64,000 nt of DNA from Pipra filicauda (taxonomy: Eukaryota; Chordata; Aves; Passeriformes; Pipridae). The notes under the pieces are model-generated. The model made no database searches, was not told the origin of the DNA, and saw only the letters and a program-made list of their open reading frames with translations. Where the stretch lies: positions 1,369,001 through 1,433,000 of the forward strand of contig NW_024104294.1 in the NCBI RefSeq assembly GCF_003945595.2. The letters are read 5' to 3'. Shown one piece after another: positions 53,345 through 64,000 of the stretch (its first letter is position 1; every line of letters begins with the position of its first letter). The position numbers and the translations under genes are program-made.

Positions 53345-54031
53345 CTATAAAAACTTTCTTCCTAGTATCCAACCTAAACCTCCCCTAGCAGAGCTTCTGA
53401 GTAGGCCGAAATCTGCCCTGTGGAAGTCCAGGGTAGAAGTTTTATTGATGGCCCTCTTTGCATCCCTGAGTATTGAAAACTCATAGTCACTGTGCCCCAG
53501 ATGGCCTCTGACCACCACATCTCCCACCAGCCCCTCTCTGTTTGTGAACAGAAGGTCTAGCGGGGCCCCCTCCCTGGTAGGCTCATTTACCAGCTGGAGC
53601 AGGAAATTATCCTCTCTACACTCTAGGAATCTCCTAGACTGCCTCTTCTCTGCTGTGTTGAGTTCCCAACAGATATCTGGCAGGTTAAAGTTGCCCACAG
53701 GAACAAGGGCTGGCAATTTTGAGACATCCACCAGGTGCTTGTAGAAAAAGTCATCACCCTCATCACCCTGGTTGGGTGGTCTGTAACAGGCTCCCACCAG
53801 GATGTCAGCCTTGTTGGCCTTCTCCCTGATTCTGATCCATAGGCACTCAACCTTATCGTTACTGACTTCAAGTTCTACAGAGTCAAGAGACTCTCTAACA
53901 TATAGAGCCACCTCTCCACCTTGCCTGTCCCTTCTGAAGAGCTTGTAGGCACCCATGGTAGCACTCCAGTCATGCGAGTCATCCCACCACATTTCCATGA
54001 TGGCGACCATGTCATAGCTTTCCTGCTGCAC
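53345..54031 (-). pseudogene. CR1 ORF2 endonuclease remnant
   Basis: A 228-codon frame covering the apurinic-type endonuclease domain of CR1 ORF2, the enzyme that nicks target DNA to prime insertion. Recognisable parts are A-I-M-E-M-W-W-D (residues 10-17, with the metal-binding Glu), G-A-C-Y-R-P-P-N (80-87), V-G-N-F-N-L-P-D-I-C-W (112-122) and L-G-H-S-D-Y (178-183). The usual G-D-F-N is G-N-F-N here, and the usual S-D-H is S-D-Y, so a catalytic Asp and the catalytic His are changed. After about residue 214 the frame is no longer ORF2 but a reading of the CR1 3' end. The first codon is GTG, preceded by an in-frame TAG. The natural N-terminal part (V-Y-T-N-A-R-S-L-G-N-K-Q) lies in another frame just upstream, so there is a frameshift near 54050. 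The remnant is inactive. Confidence 0.9.
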
Positions 54032-54193
54032 GATGACTTCCAGCTCCTTGTTTGTTACCTAGACTACGTGCATTGGTGTACACGCACTTCAGCTGGGCTG
54101 CTCAATTCACTTCTAACTCAGGCTTTCCACCCTTAAGCTCATCTCTAGAGAGCCTGTTTTAAACCCTGATTTCAACCCCTTCTCCGTTCAAAC

Positions 54194-54844
54194 CTAGTTT
54201 AAAGCCCTTCTGATCAGCCCTGACAACTTATGGGCTAGAGTCCTTCTGCCCTTGCTAGATAAATGAAGCCCATCTGACTCCAGCAGGCTGGGTACCATAG
54301 AATTTGCCCCATGGTCAAAACCACCAAAATTCCACCAGTGGCACCAATCCTTTAGCCACCTATTGATAAGACAGGTTTTCCTACTCCTCTCCTCATTCAT
54401 CCCTGCTACTGCAAGAACTGAGGCGAACACCACCTGTGCTCCTGTCCCATTAACTGATCCACCCAGTGCCTTGAAGTCCTTTTTAATTAGCCTGGTACCT
54501 CTTTCATTAATGTCATCACTGCCAGCCTGGACCACCAGCAGTGGATAATAACCAGAGGGCTGGATTAGCTCAGGGAGCCTCCTACTAATATCCCTCACCC
54601 AGGCCCTGGGAAGGCAGAAGACCTCCCTGAGGGATGGGTCCGGTCGGCATATAGGGCCTTCAGCTCCCCTCAGAAGGGAGTCCCCTACTACAACTACCCC
54701 TCTTTTTTTCTTTATAGCTCTGGTTTCAATCCGTCTAGTAGATGGGGTGGAACCAGGAGACCCTCCAGACAGATCCTCTTCTTGACTACCCTCTGCCTGA
54801 CTCTCTGGGTCCACGGCCTCATACCTGTTCTTTAAGGGAACCAC
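54194..54844 (-). pseudogene. CR1 ORF1 esterase-domain remnant
   Basis: A 216-codon frame holding the SGNH-hydrolase-like esterase domain of CR1 ORF1, the RNA-binding partner protein of the element. The nucleophile motif G-D-S-L-L-R-G is at residues 54-60, a G-S-D-D-I block at 108-112 (family variation of G-x-N-D), and the D-G-L-H pair at 191-194, so Ser, Asp and His of the catalytic set are all still present. The frame ends with A-L-N and TAG, as CR1 ORF1 normally does. It starts at a GTG that is not a credible start: a few codons further upstream the frame hits a stop, and the natural upstream coding continues in another frame. ORF1 is therefore broken on its N-terminal side although this domain is intact. 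Confidence 0.9.
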
Positions 54845-55032
54845 AGGAGGTGATGGGGGTCGGGAGGGGATTCTTTTACCTCTTCAGTCAGGGATCTGTT
54901 TCCATTCCCCCCCCATCTACTTGGTTTGCTCCATCTGCCTGATGGCAGGAGGGGCAGGGCTTCACCATCTCCTGCTGGACTTCTTTCGGGGTCAAAAATA
55001 CACACCAGTGTATTTCCCTTTCACTCTCCCTA

Positions 55033-55247
55033 ATTCTTCTTTAGCCTCTCCACTTCTTCCTTGAGCTCTGCCACTAAGCACAGCAAATCATCCAACCTTG
55101 CTCGCATCATACGCAGGCGTCTCTCGCACTGTCCTCTGGTACTGACTCCAGGCTCAGACACTCTGAGCAGCCAGTGATCTGGACAGCTGTGTCCTTCCTG
55201 GGGGTTCTGCCTGGGTTAGCACACTCCCCCTGACAGCAGCAGCAACA
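55033..55247 (-). pseudogene. CR1 ORF1 N-terminal remnant (Zn finger and coiled coil)
   Basis: Two pieces of ORF1 can be read upstream of the esterase frame. At 55158-55247 one frame gives a cysteine cluster followed by Q-G-E-C, and then C-S-E-C after about 22 residues, consistent with the zinc-finger-like motif of CR1 ORF1. At about 55033-55120 another frame gives an Arg/Leu/Glu-rich heptad-like stretch (L-D-D-L-L-C-L-V-A-E-L-K-E-E-V) ending K-K-N and TAG. The pieces are in different frames, so at least one frameshift separates them, and a stop separates them from the esterase domain. Confidence 0.7.
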
Positions 55248-55249
55248 GC

Positions 55250-55600
55250 TTTCACTCCTTTGGAAACCACTGGCTGGGTCTAGTGGAGTTACAGGGGGAA
55301 AAAAAACTAAAAACTAAAAATACCCACAGCCACACACGTACCTCATAACCCACCAGAGAGAGCTGGGAGCGTGGCTGTGCCCTTCCTGTGTGAACTGCCA
55401 TGCCACATCCCTGTTTGCCCACTCTTGGTTGCTTGTGCTCCCTGGAGCAGTTTAAATCTCCTGGCAATGACCTTGGCTGGACCCCCTGATCAGCTGATTA
55501 GGCATCGCAGGGCAGCTGGTCTCAGCTGGTCTGAGCAGGGAACAGTCCTCCCTGTAGTTTAAATCTCCCGGCTACAAATGCTGGTAATGACAATTTTTTC
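55250..55600 (-). other. Presumed 5' untranslated region of the CR1 copy
   Basis: This lies directly upstream of the ORF1 remnant. It has a short AGTTTAAATCTCC motif twice, at 55449 and 55556 (107 bp apart), each followed within about 30 bp by GGxAATGAC-like sequence. This suggests a tandemly duplicated 5' region, which in LINEs can reflect promoter units. Where the element ends and the intron begins is not visible, so the boundary is an estimate. Confidence 0.45.
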
Positions 55601-58600
55601 TCAATTTTTCCAGGTAACATTAACCTAACTGAATAATTACTGGGAAACAGGAGAGGAAAAGGGAAGTCGGTACTCAGTTGGACGAAATATGTAATTTTTC
55701 CCAGTGTAAAAGACAGAGGTCTTGGAAAGATGCAGCCTCTTTTGGGGCAGCAGGTGACAAGAGAGGCCACCAGCTTTTCACTCTAATCTCACTGCCCATC
55801 TACTGTCAGCAGGTTGAAGACTTGCACTAAGACAAAAGGACAAACTTAACATTTCACCCAAGTGCCTGTAAGTCCCTTCAATGAAGCTGTAATGAGGAGA
55901 ATGAGGAGCTCCTCATTCTCCATCTTCCTCTGGTATACCAAAAGCTTACTCCAAAGCTACTGTTACTGTGTCTCTCGGACATGACTACAGTTCATGACTG
56001 AACTATAGCACATTATGAAGCGACTAGCTCTTATAAAATATTTGACAGGTAATGGACACATTTTTATGTTCTTTCATACACTGAATCCACCGACTAAGCT
56101 ACTTAGGAGAAAAAAAAAATTCAAAGGAATTCAAAGGAAAGATAGCATTTAACACACATCTTCAGCTGGACATTGAAAGACAAGTCCTCAAGCTGTTTGT
56201 AAAAGCACCCTGCAGCACTGAGCTTGTGTGGCACTGCAGCATATAAAAGGTGAACAGGGACATCAAACAAAATACCTACAAATCAAGAGATTAGCATCCA
56301 AATTCTTTGTTGATAAAAACAAAACTGGAATTTATTTATAGAAAATAAAACAGTGCTGTAAGTCTCTTTATAGTTCAGTTTTTATATTCAAAGAAAGGTA
56401 CAATATATATTTTGGATGTTATTTTTTCCTCAAAATCTAAACCATGCTAAGTGCAAAATCAGTGAAGAGCTCTCCTAACTAATCTTAAAAAATAAAATCA
56501 ATCTGAGAACATTTACTGCTTAAATTGGCAAATCCTCTACTGGCAAGGAAATGGTTAAAGAAAAAATAAGGGGAAAAAAGCCTTAAAAGACTCAGGAGAA
56601 TTAGATGTTGCTAAAACAATTTTATGGTCCTTTCCACTTCACTGGAGGTAGTTTGTATGGCTGACTGGAATCTATTCAATGCTGTCAAACATCTAACACT
56701 CCCATAGCCAGATGCCTTACAATGAATAACAAGCAGCAGAGCTGCCAATATGCTGGAGCTGCATTTTTTACCAGGGACTGGACCTAACCCAGCAACACTC
56801 CAACTTCATTGTTTGATGCCTTGTTAATTTATAAGACCAAAAATTAACCACAACAAACACAAGTGCCAAAATTCTAAAGCATTGCAGCTACAAAATCCAT
56901 CATATTTAACAAACCACAATACAGAAAGTCAGGTTCATAAAAAAAACCTGCACATCTAATTTCTCTTTTGTAGTTTTAATGGATTTTGCAATAGAAAACA
57001 CTCGATTTCAGCAGACAACTTCTGCAATCTGGGGAGACTTACAATAAGTGCATAGAATAAAAAAGAAAGAAGTGGAAACGATTAATAAAGTGTACACAAC
57101 TTGCTGGAACACTAAGCACACACCATCTGTGATCTTGAGCATCATCATTTTCATAAATATTATCCCAACCATTCATTGCTTTGCTTCAAGCAAAATCCTG
57201 GACTTTTACCATATTGATGTCCTTCATCTTTCAACTCTAATAATGGTGAAGCGCTGACACCAGAATCGTATTCCAAGAAAGATAGAGAGTGCTCAGTGAC
57301 AGCCCTGGGTTTGGGAAATTATGGCTGTGTTCTCTTGGCAGCTTTATGATTATGGCTTTGACAGGCCTTGTACTCTGTAGCTCATATCCTGCCATGGGCA
57401 CATCCTCCTACTTACACAGCATTGAGCCAAAGTCAAACAGGACACAGACATTGCAACTGAGGATATACTTCAGCATTTTCAACTTCGGGGTGAAAATGAG
57501 CATCATTCTCACCGTATTTTACACAGGTTACAACTTTTCATTATTATTTTAATTACACTTGGTGTTAGAGCTCCCAGGATGTAATCCTCCAGGAATTCTA
57601 AGGTGCTGAAAAATTCCAGAGCCTCAGTTTGACAAACAAAATGAAGCAAAGCAGCTGTTTTGAGAAAAAGTGGCCTATATCCTGCCAATAATAGCCTTCT
57701 GAGAAAAACTAAACTCAAATCAACAGCAGAAATAATAAGCTCATTCTTACTAAATAAAAATACCTCCTACATGAACTAAACTTTTAGAACTAAGCTGGTT
57801 ATCCACACCCTAAAACAGATGTAGTTTCATTTGAAGGCATGAAGAAAAGCACTGGGCTGCCTATGTCAACATGTGCACATGTGCTTATGCGCTTGTGAAC
57901 ACTCGTGTTAGTCTTCATAGCACTGAACATCAGAGGGGGACAGGCTTAACACCCCTGCCCTGGCCAAAAACACCTGCTTCATCAACCATGCCCTTCTAGG
58001 CATGTTTTTAGAATTAACATCAATGGGGTATCACTGTTTTTAACATTAAAGAAAACAACAATGAAGTAATAAAATCTACCTTTCAGAAATCTATCACACC
58101 TGAGTTATTTTCCCTAAATGCAGATGGTAGCCATAATGCAAAGGGAATGATTTTTTTTTTAATTCATTTTTTACAACACTGTTTAGGCCTCTTTCTCTGA
58201 AAGCAGGTTACTGTTTCTTGGGTTTATATTTAACCTGCTATCCTTACTCTCCACATTTGGGTAACTTGCTGGCCCTATACCATACATTAGGATAGGCCTG
58301 GGCAACACAGCAGAAACACCTTAATCATGTGGAATATCATCTGTTTTGAACCAATCTGCATGCACATCTCCTGAAAACACTTGACAGCATTTCTAGGACC
58401 ACACGAACATATACAAATACCTGACACATTTTCCACAAATGGTTTAGCAGTAAGATTAGGTCAAACAACTATAGCTTGATTGTATCTCAAAGACAGAAGC
58501 CTTTGTCAAAAGGCAGCAGCCCCAAGTCACTGTCATTCCCAAAACCTTAATCACAGTAATTAACCACAAATGGTTAATCACAATCCAAACTGGTCTTGGA

Positions 58601-61600
58601 TCAAAAGCAGGTAAAAAGGTATATCCATCAATTCCATTGATATCCATGTTTAACATAAACCCTTTATGTCACATGTTTACACAAAATACAAGATCCAGGG
58701 AATGGGAAGTAGAACTTGAATACTGCTCCGTCAGGCAGAAAAGAGCTTTTTATCTCACTACAGATTTATGACTTGTTAACAGTGTGGTTAAGCAGTATCA
58801 GCAAGTCAGCAGGCAAGATGGGACTTGTGATGGCCTTTGGGTATGAAGAGACATCCAAATAAATCATCGCTTCTGCAAAAGCAAACTTAAGGCCATACAA
58901 TTTCTGTAAAATCAACTTCTTACATACATGTTTAGTCAAACAACATGACAGCTGGATAATACCCAGTAAATATCTCAGGCCAACTCAATTGTAATGATGT
59001 GATGGTTTTTATTCCTGCTCCAACTGATAATAATTTAGATTTTTGGAAATATGTATTTCAATTTAACTTACTTCATATTGACATAAATACTAAATTTCAA
59101 GCAGTTTCATCGCTGCAGATGAGATGATCCTTAACATCAGGAAATCAGGCTACTCTGAGGTATCAAACACCTGCATGGAGGAGAACTGTCATCAACCAAC
59201 AAGGGCCAGAAAGCTCCTTGGGTCCCCTTGAAGAGCTGTTCAAGACTACATGAGCTCTATTTCTCCAGAGGACTTTTGTAACAGATGGAAATGAGGCAAA
59301 TACATTAAACAATTTAGATGATTATTTCCAGAAATACTTCTACAGTACTCAAGTGTCAAAATGCTTTTAAGTCAAGCAAATAGCACGTGGTAAGATTTAT
59401 AAAGCTGACTACAAGAATTAGATGCTCATACTCCATGAAATTCAGTTGATTTCAGATACATAGCTCCACTTCTCCTTTTTAAAAATTCACTCCTGACTGA
59501 CCATGAGAGCAGCATCTTAATGAGTATAAAGCCCAAGAGAAATAAACTAAAATTTTAATGTAGACCTATTTTTACATGTTTTACACCCCTGTGAAAGCCA
59601 TTCTTTTACCTTTCACACAGAAATGGGTCATTACGTTAGAAGGTGTGCCTTCAGTGCAATTCACCCCGTTCCTAAAAGGTCTCCTTCTGTCCCTGGATTC
59701 CCAAGGGATTTGAACCTTATGTACATTCATGTAACTTCGGTTCCCAAGAACAAAATGTACAAGGACATGCCTTCAACGTGAGTGATTGTGTCACTCAGCA
59801 TCACCTCTGCTGCTACATCAGACCAGCTTCAACAGGGCTGCTCTGAGATCTTAGACAGAAACCTCATCGGAGCTGAAGTTTCCTCCAGTTTCTGTTTTCA
59901 GAGGTTTGCTGCTAAGCACTTAGAAAAAGCGAAATGTCATTTAAAATAGCATTTCCAGTGTAAATATTTCACAAACGTAACTTTCCCTGTCCGTTTTTAC
60001 AGTTATTTTCAGCAATCTAACCGCAAGGAATTGAATATATTGCTTTAATCTCTGCTAACTACAGTTTTTATACTTATTGACAGCTGGTATCAATCATTTG
60101 AATTGGAAAACTTGCAAGACAGAAGCACCTGAGTTCAGTTCTGAGTGTTCTCCAAAGTCTCCAGGAGTGTTTTATGATACCATTCAATGTCATTAATCAA
60201 GCAGTTCATTACTGACTGGCAGAAACTCTTTGTTGCTGTGAAGTCACTCAGCACAAAGTTATTTTGTTCACACTACTGCCATTTCCTCTTCAAATTTGTA
60301 GGTTATTGCACATCAATCTCCTGCTGCTGCAAATTTGGCATTCTTTTCTCTAAGCTGTTATTTACCTAAAGGTGACCATTTTAACAGATCCTCAGTTTTT
60401 TATTTTTCAGTATTTTTTTTTCCTTCTCCATTACTAATAATTTAAGACCACCTAAATTATTTTCTGTAAGCCTTCCATGCACTGCTGAATTTTTATCAGA
60501 AAACTTACAGTAAGAATTTCATATTTGTTTTCCCCAAAAGGCCCCTCCCCTGTAAATTCTGGCTCAAGCCCACCACAGTAACACAGGCATTCCAGGACAC
60601 ACCAAGTATGTTCTTTCACAGGCAGATGCCCCTTTCCATCTTTAAACTGAACCTAGAAAATATCTATGCAGTTTGCTTGTTCAATCCAAAGGTATTATAT
60701 GCTGATTTCTAGCAGGGATCATCTGTTCTGGTTAAATGCAACATTAAACAAATCCTTGCAACATCCAGTTGGCTGAAGGTATGTGCAGAGGCTGCATCAT
60801 ATGTGCCTGCAAAGAACATTAAAATCTACCTCTAAAAATGAGGTGCTGTTTGAGTACTGCACTAGAATGGCCAAAAATTAAAAATAATCCTCATTTCTTT
60901 CTACACCTCTATCCCTGACTTTTTGTTGAACATTACTGAACAAATCACAGAACCTCCTCCATTTGTTTTTCAAGATATGACACCAGAATACAACTATTTA
61001 ATAAAATTACGGCAAGAATCAAATATTAGACATTCTCTCGGTGCTTCTGTTCCTGTCTTAGACTTCTCCTCATTGCTTCCCAGCTCTCCAGCTCTCCCAG
61101 CATTCTCCACCTTCAGGTTAAGTGGCTCAGGTATCTCTGTGCCTATAGGCCCTTCCCTGAATTCATCTGAAAAAGAACCACTTTAGCCAATGCAAAGCAC
61201 CTTACAAGGGTCAGCAAGAGCAATTTCTGAATCAAAACATTAACAGTGACGTATCAAACAATGAGAGAAATGCATTTAAAAATGCCTTCAGGGAGGAAAA
61301 TTTATAAGACAGTGGGATTGTTGGGCATTTTCTGACTACCTGCTTTGCAACAGGAACCAAATTTCTAAAACCACTGATGGGAGGAGACTGATGGATGACA
61401 TCCCTCATTGCAAAGAATCATGGCAGAAATGGTTGGACAGGCATGGAAAGCCCCACTCCTTTGTCTGTGTTTTCTTTGTCAGCAAGGTCAACAGTCCCTG
61501 CAACAAGCTTTCACCTTCCCAAGCCTTTCTTGCATTTTTTCTGAACCACACAGATTTTTAAGAAACAATACTCAGATGATCTGCCAAAAACAGGCATCAG

Positions 61601-64000
61601 AGAGTCTCTTTCATTACAACCTTAAACCAGTTCCCTTTAAAATACAAATGGTATTTAGTGGATCTCTTCTCAGTATTATCCATCCTTCTCTTCCATGTCT
61701 TCACAATCGATGGAAAGACTGTCACTGATTTTCATCAGATTTTTTCTCTCACAATCACTATTTCCTTACACTCCTACAAATCCAAGCATCTTGCATCTTA
61801 AACACCCCTCCCTTCTTGTATTTCTCCTGCCTCTATCTGCTCCTCTTCTCAAAGTTTATTCTTCTATCGCATTTTTACATCACTCTTATCACATTAACTT
61901 GTAAGGTTGTCTCCAAGAAATTAACTGCCTCAAGGCAGATCTTTCTGCTTTCTCCTAATGCTTAATCTCTGATCATATCTTGGTTTTATAATCCCTATTA
62001 AGCCTGTTATTAGCTTTTGCTTTTATTACTCCTATAATCATGAAACACAATATGTTGGACTTTGCTCTTGTATAACAGTTGGCCATTCTAAAAATATCAG
62101 GTCTGTGGCTTTTTACATTCTCTTCATTTAATGCTTTTTCAGCCACTATAACATTAGTAACAAGATAAGTACTTTATGCTTATGAACTTCTTGCAGCAAG
62201 AACAGAGAGAAACACACACCTTCCCACATCCTAAATATTTCTGCTAATACACATCCCTTTGCCTTTTCCACCATGTGGGAGGGCAGGCAGTTCCACAAGA
62301 AGCCACATGAGGAGCAGAAGTTGTGGCAATACCTGGGAAGTGTGTTTAAAAGAAAGAGTAATTAAGTGTTCAAGTTCTATTCAGCTGATGGGAAATTCAG
62401 ACCATAAAATGTTGTTTCTTTGAAAATCTTGTCTCTGCTTTACCCTTGACAAATGGAACCCCAACACACAGAGGTATTTGCCAATGGCCTCACTGCCCTT
62501 GGGATTAAGACATGGATAACAGCACCCAATCCCAGGGCTGGCAGCTCCCACAGCTGGCTGCTGAAGCACCACCCAAGCACAGCAATACACACAATCCCTG
62601 TCAGCCACCTGCACAGCACCGAGCACACTGTGGGACAAGGAACAAGTCCCCAGTGCCAGAGAGGACGCAGGGTCAGAGCTCACCTGTGTGAGCAAATGCA
62701 TCTCAGATGCTTAGATAATCCAGGAAGTGAAAGAATCATCCTTTTGCTATCAAACCTCAGAACACTCCTCTGATGTATATTCTGTTCCACATATAGGAGA
62801 GGTGAATCTCTGTGTAACCATGAACTGTCAAAGCTAAAGGAAATATGAGCAGGGCACTGACTTGTGAGTGCCCACCTGTCCAGCAGGAAACCCATCCCAT
62901 AGATCATTGGTGCCTGCTGGATCCAGAGCAGGAAGCAGTGCCACTGTGGGAGGAAGATGACCAAGCCTCACTGAAGCCCAAAACTGAAAGTACTGGGATA
63001 TGTGCTATGTATTACTGGAGGTGCAGACCTATAGTTAGTGAGACTGGTCAGATTCCAACCATTTCTGATCCAACAGAAATCTTCCCTACCTCCATTTCCC
63101 GTATCTGTCCCCATACATGACCCCTGTCCCTCTCGAGATGGGCTTTTCGAAAGCCAAGCCCTCAGTAGGCCCTACACAAGCAACTGGAACACCTCACTGG
63201 GACCTGGGAGTGTGGGCACAGACAGCATTTGTTACTCTGCCTGGTGATCCACCTGCCTGAAGTGCCAGTGGCCACATCCACTGCAGAACTGCCTCTCCTC
63301 TTCCTCACATTTTTAGTTAAGGGTATTTTACTTTCACTTTGAATAGAAAGTAAAATTTAAAAATAGAATCCAGAAGGATGCATGGAGTTTGTACAGCAAG
63401 ATGGTAGACTGAGCACATGAAAAATGAGACCACACAAAGGCACAAAAAGAAAAAGCAAGAGAAAAAGTCTCAAAATGATAAGGAAGGGCATCTACCAATA
63501 AGACAATACGATTGAGCAGCCCAAGCAGAAAGCAGTGATGACAGCGATTGCTGATGCTGCAGAGCGGGACTGGCCCACATTAGGTTAAGTAACCTGGAGA
63601 CCAGCCAGCATCATTGAACAAATGGCACAGCACATTCCACAGAAATCTGAGGAGAGATTACCAATATCTTAAAGGTGACCTTTCACACATGCTATCCCAG
63701 CAAATCAGGCAATTCTCCTGGCTGTAATGGACGAGATCAGCAGAGGCCAGTCTCCTGAAGTTATGCACTCTTCATACAAATAGGATTTTTATTTTTAAAT
63801 TTAATATCAATTGACTGCACCTCATTTGAGCAAAGTACCCTAAGTGCTTTATTGGTTTGTTTCACCTCTTCTCCATTTTAAAGAAAACATAATCTAACTT
63901 TCCATTATTCATTATCATCCAGGCAGGAAGCAAGACAAAAAAAGAACCCTAATTTTTAGCCATACTGCCTATTAAAAATGTAAAATGTTTCCTAAAAGGG
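55601..64000. other. Intronic sequence to the window end
   Basis: About 8.4 kb of AT-rich sequence. It holds an 11-bp direct repeat (AATTCAAAGG-type, about 56119-56140), a T run near 58150-58160 and a GC-richer patch at about 62440-62700. No CR1 copy, exon or RNA gene is recognised. It is presumably still glypican intron 3. Confidence 0.5.

Larger units (their letters stand above)
53162..55600 (-). mobile_element. CR1 LINE with internal deletion, 5' part retained
   Basis: This is the longest CR1 copy in the window, about 2.4 kb against about 4.5 kb for a full element. In minus-strand order it has a presumed 5' untranslated region (about 55600-55250), a degraded ORF1 (zinc-finger-like, coiled-coil and esterase parts), the endonuclease half of ORF2, and then at about 53390 an abrupt switch into the CR1 3' end. 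That end terminates with CAACCTGGTTGATTCTATGA at 53162-53181. The whole reverse-transcriptase region is absent. Most CR1 copies keep only the 3' end, so a copy with both ends and a missing middle is unusual. The 5' boundary is approximate. The orientation matches the glypican gene. Confidence 0.88.

Noticed and set aside
1..64000. CRISPR arrays, bacterial operons, tRNA or rRNA genes
   Set aside because: The sequence is vertebrate intronic DNA. No regularly spaced direct repeats other than the minisatellite and no RNA-gene folds were recognised.

Overview
The window looks like bird nuclear DNA. It is AT-rich with GC-richer patches, has no dense coding, and its recognisable interspersed repeats are all CR1 LINEs with the typical avian 3' end (AGGTTGGAAGGGACC-type sequence, TTCTATGATTCTATGA-type termini). 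I saw no mammalian Alu or L1. I cannot name the species.

The only host gene I can support is on the minus strand: two consecutive small exons of a glypican of the GPC3/GPC5 subfamily, most probably GPC5. They lie at 27076-27206 (131 bp) and 21004-21129 (126 bp). Both have good splice sites, their reading phases join exactly (2+1), and the second carries the C-W-N-G motif of glypican cores. They correspond to exons 4 and 5 of the usual eight-exon layout. The large exon 3 (about 700 bp) would show as a long minus-strand reading frame and does not, so intron 3 covers at least 27207-64000. I found no exon 6 between 1 and 21003, so intron 5 probably fills that side. The window is therefore mostly introns of one gene.

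Inserted in these introns are six CR1 copies: 521-738 (+), 14324-14376 (-), 15913-16060 (+), 37213-37432 (+), 42544-42980 (-) and 53162-about 55600 (-). The last is the most informative. It keeps a 5' region, a broken ORF1 with zinc-finger-like, coiled-coil and esterase parts, and the endonuclease half of ORF2. The reverse-transcriptase region is missing, and the endonuclease runs directly into the 3' end. Two of its catalytic motifs are altered.

Other structure includes an 11-copy, about 31-bp G-rich minisatellite (50941-51290), whose period and lack of stops explain two long overlapping proline-rich frames. There is also an LTR-like segment near 49735-50415, a small GC/CpG-richer patch at 33100-33520, short perfect palindromes, homopolymer and AT-rich tracts, and an exon-like 146-bp interval with strong splice signals at 10019-10164. 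I see no RNA genes, CRISPR, operons or bacterial-type systems, and no convincing undescribed biological system.
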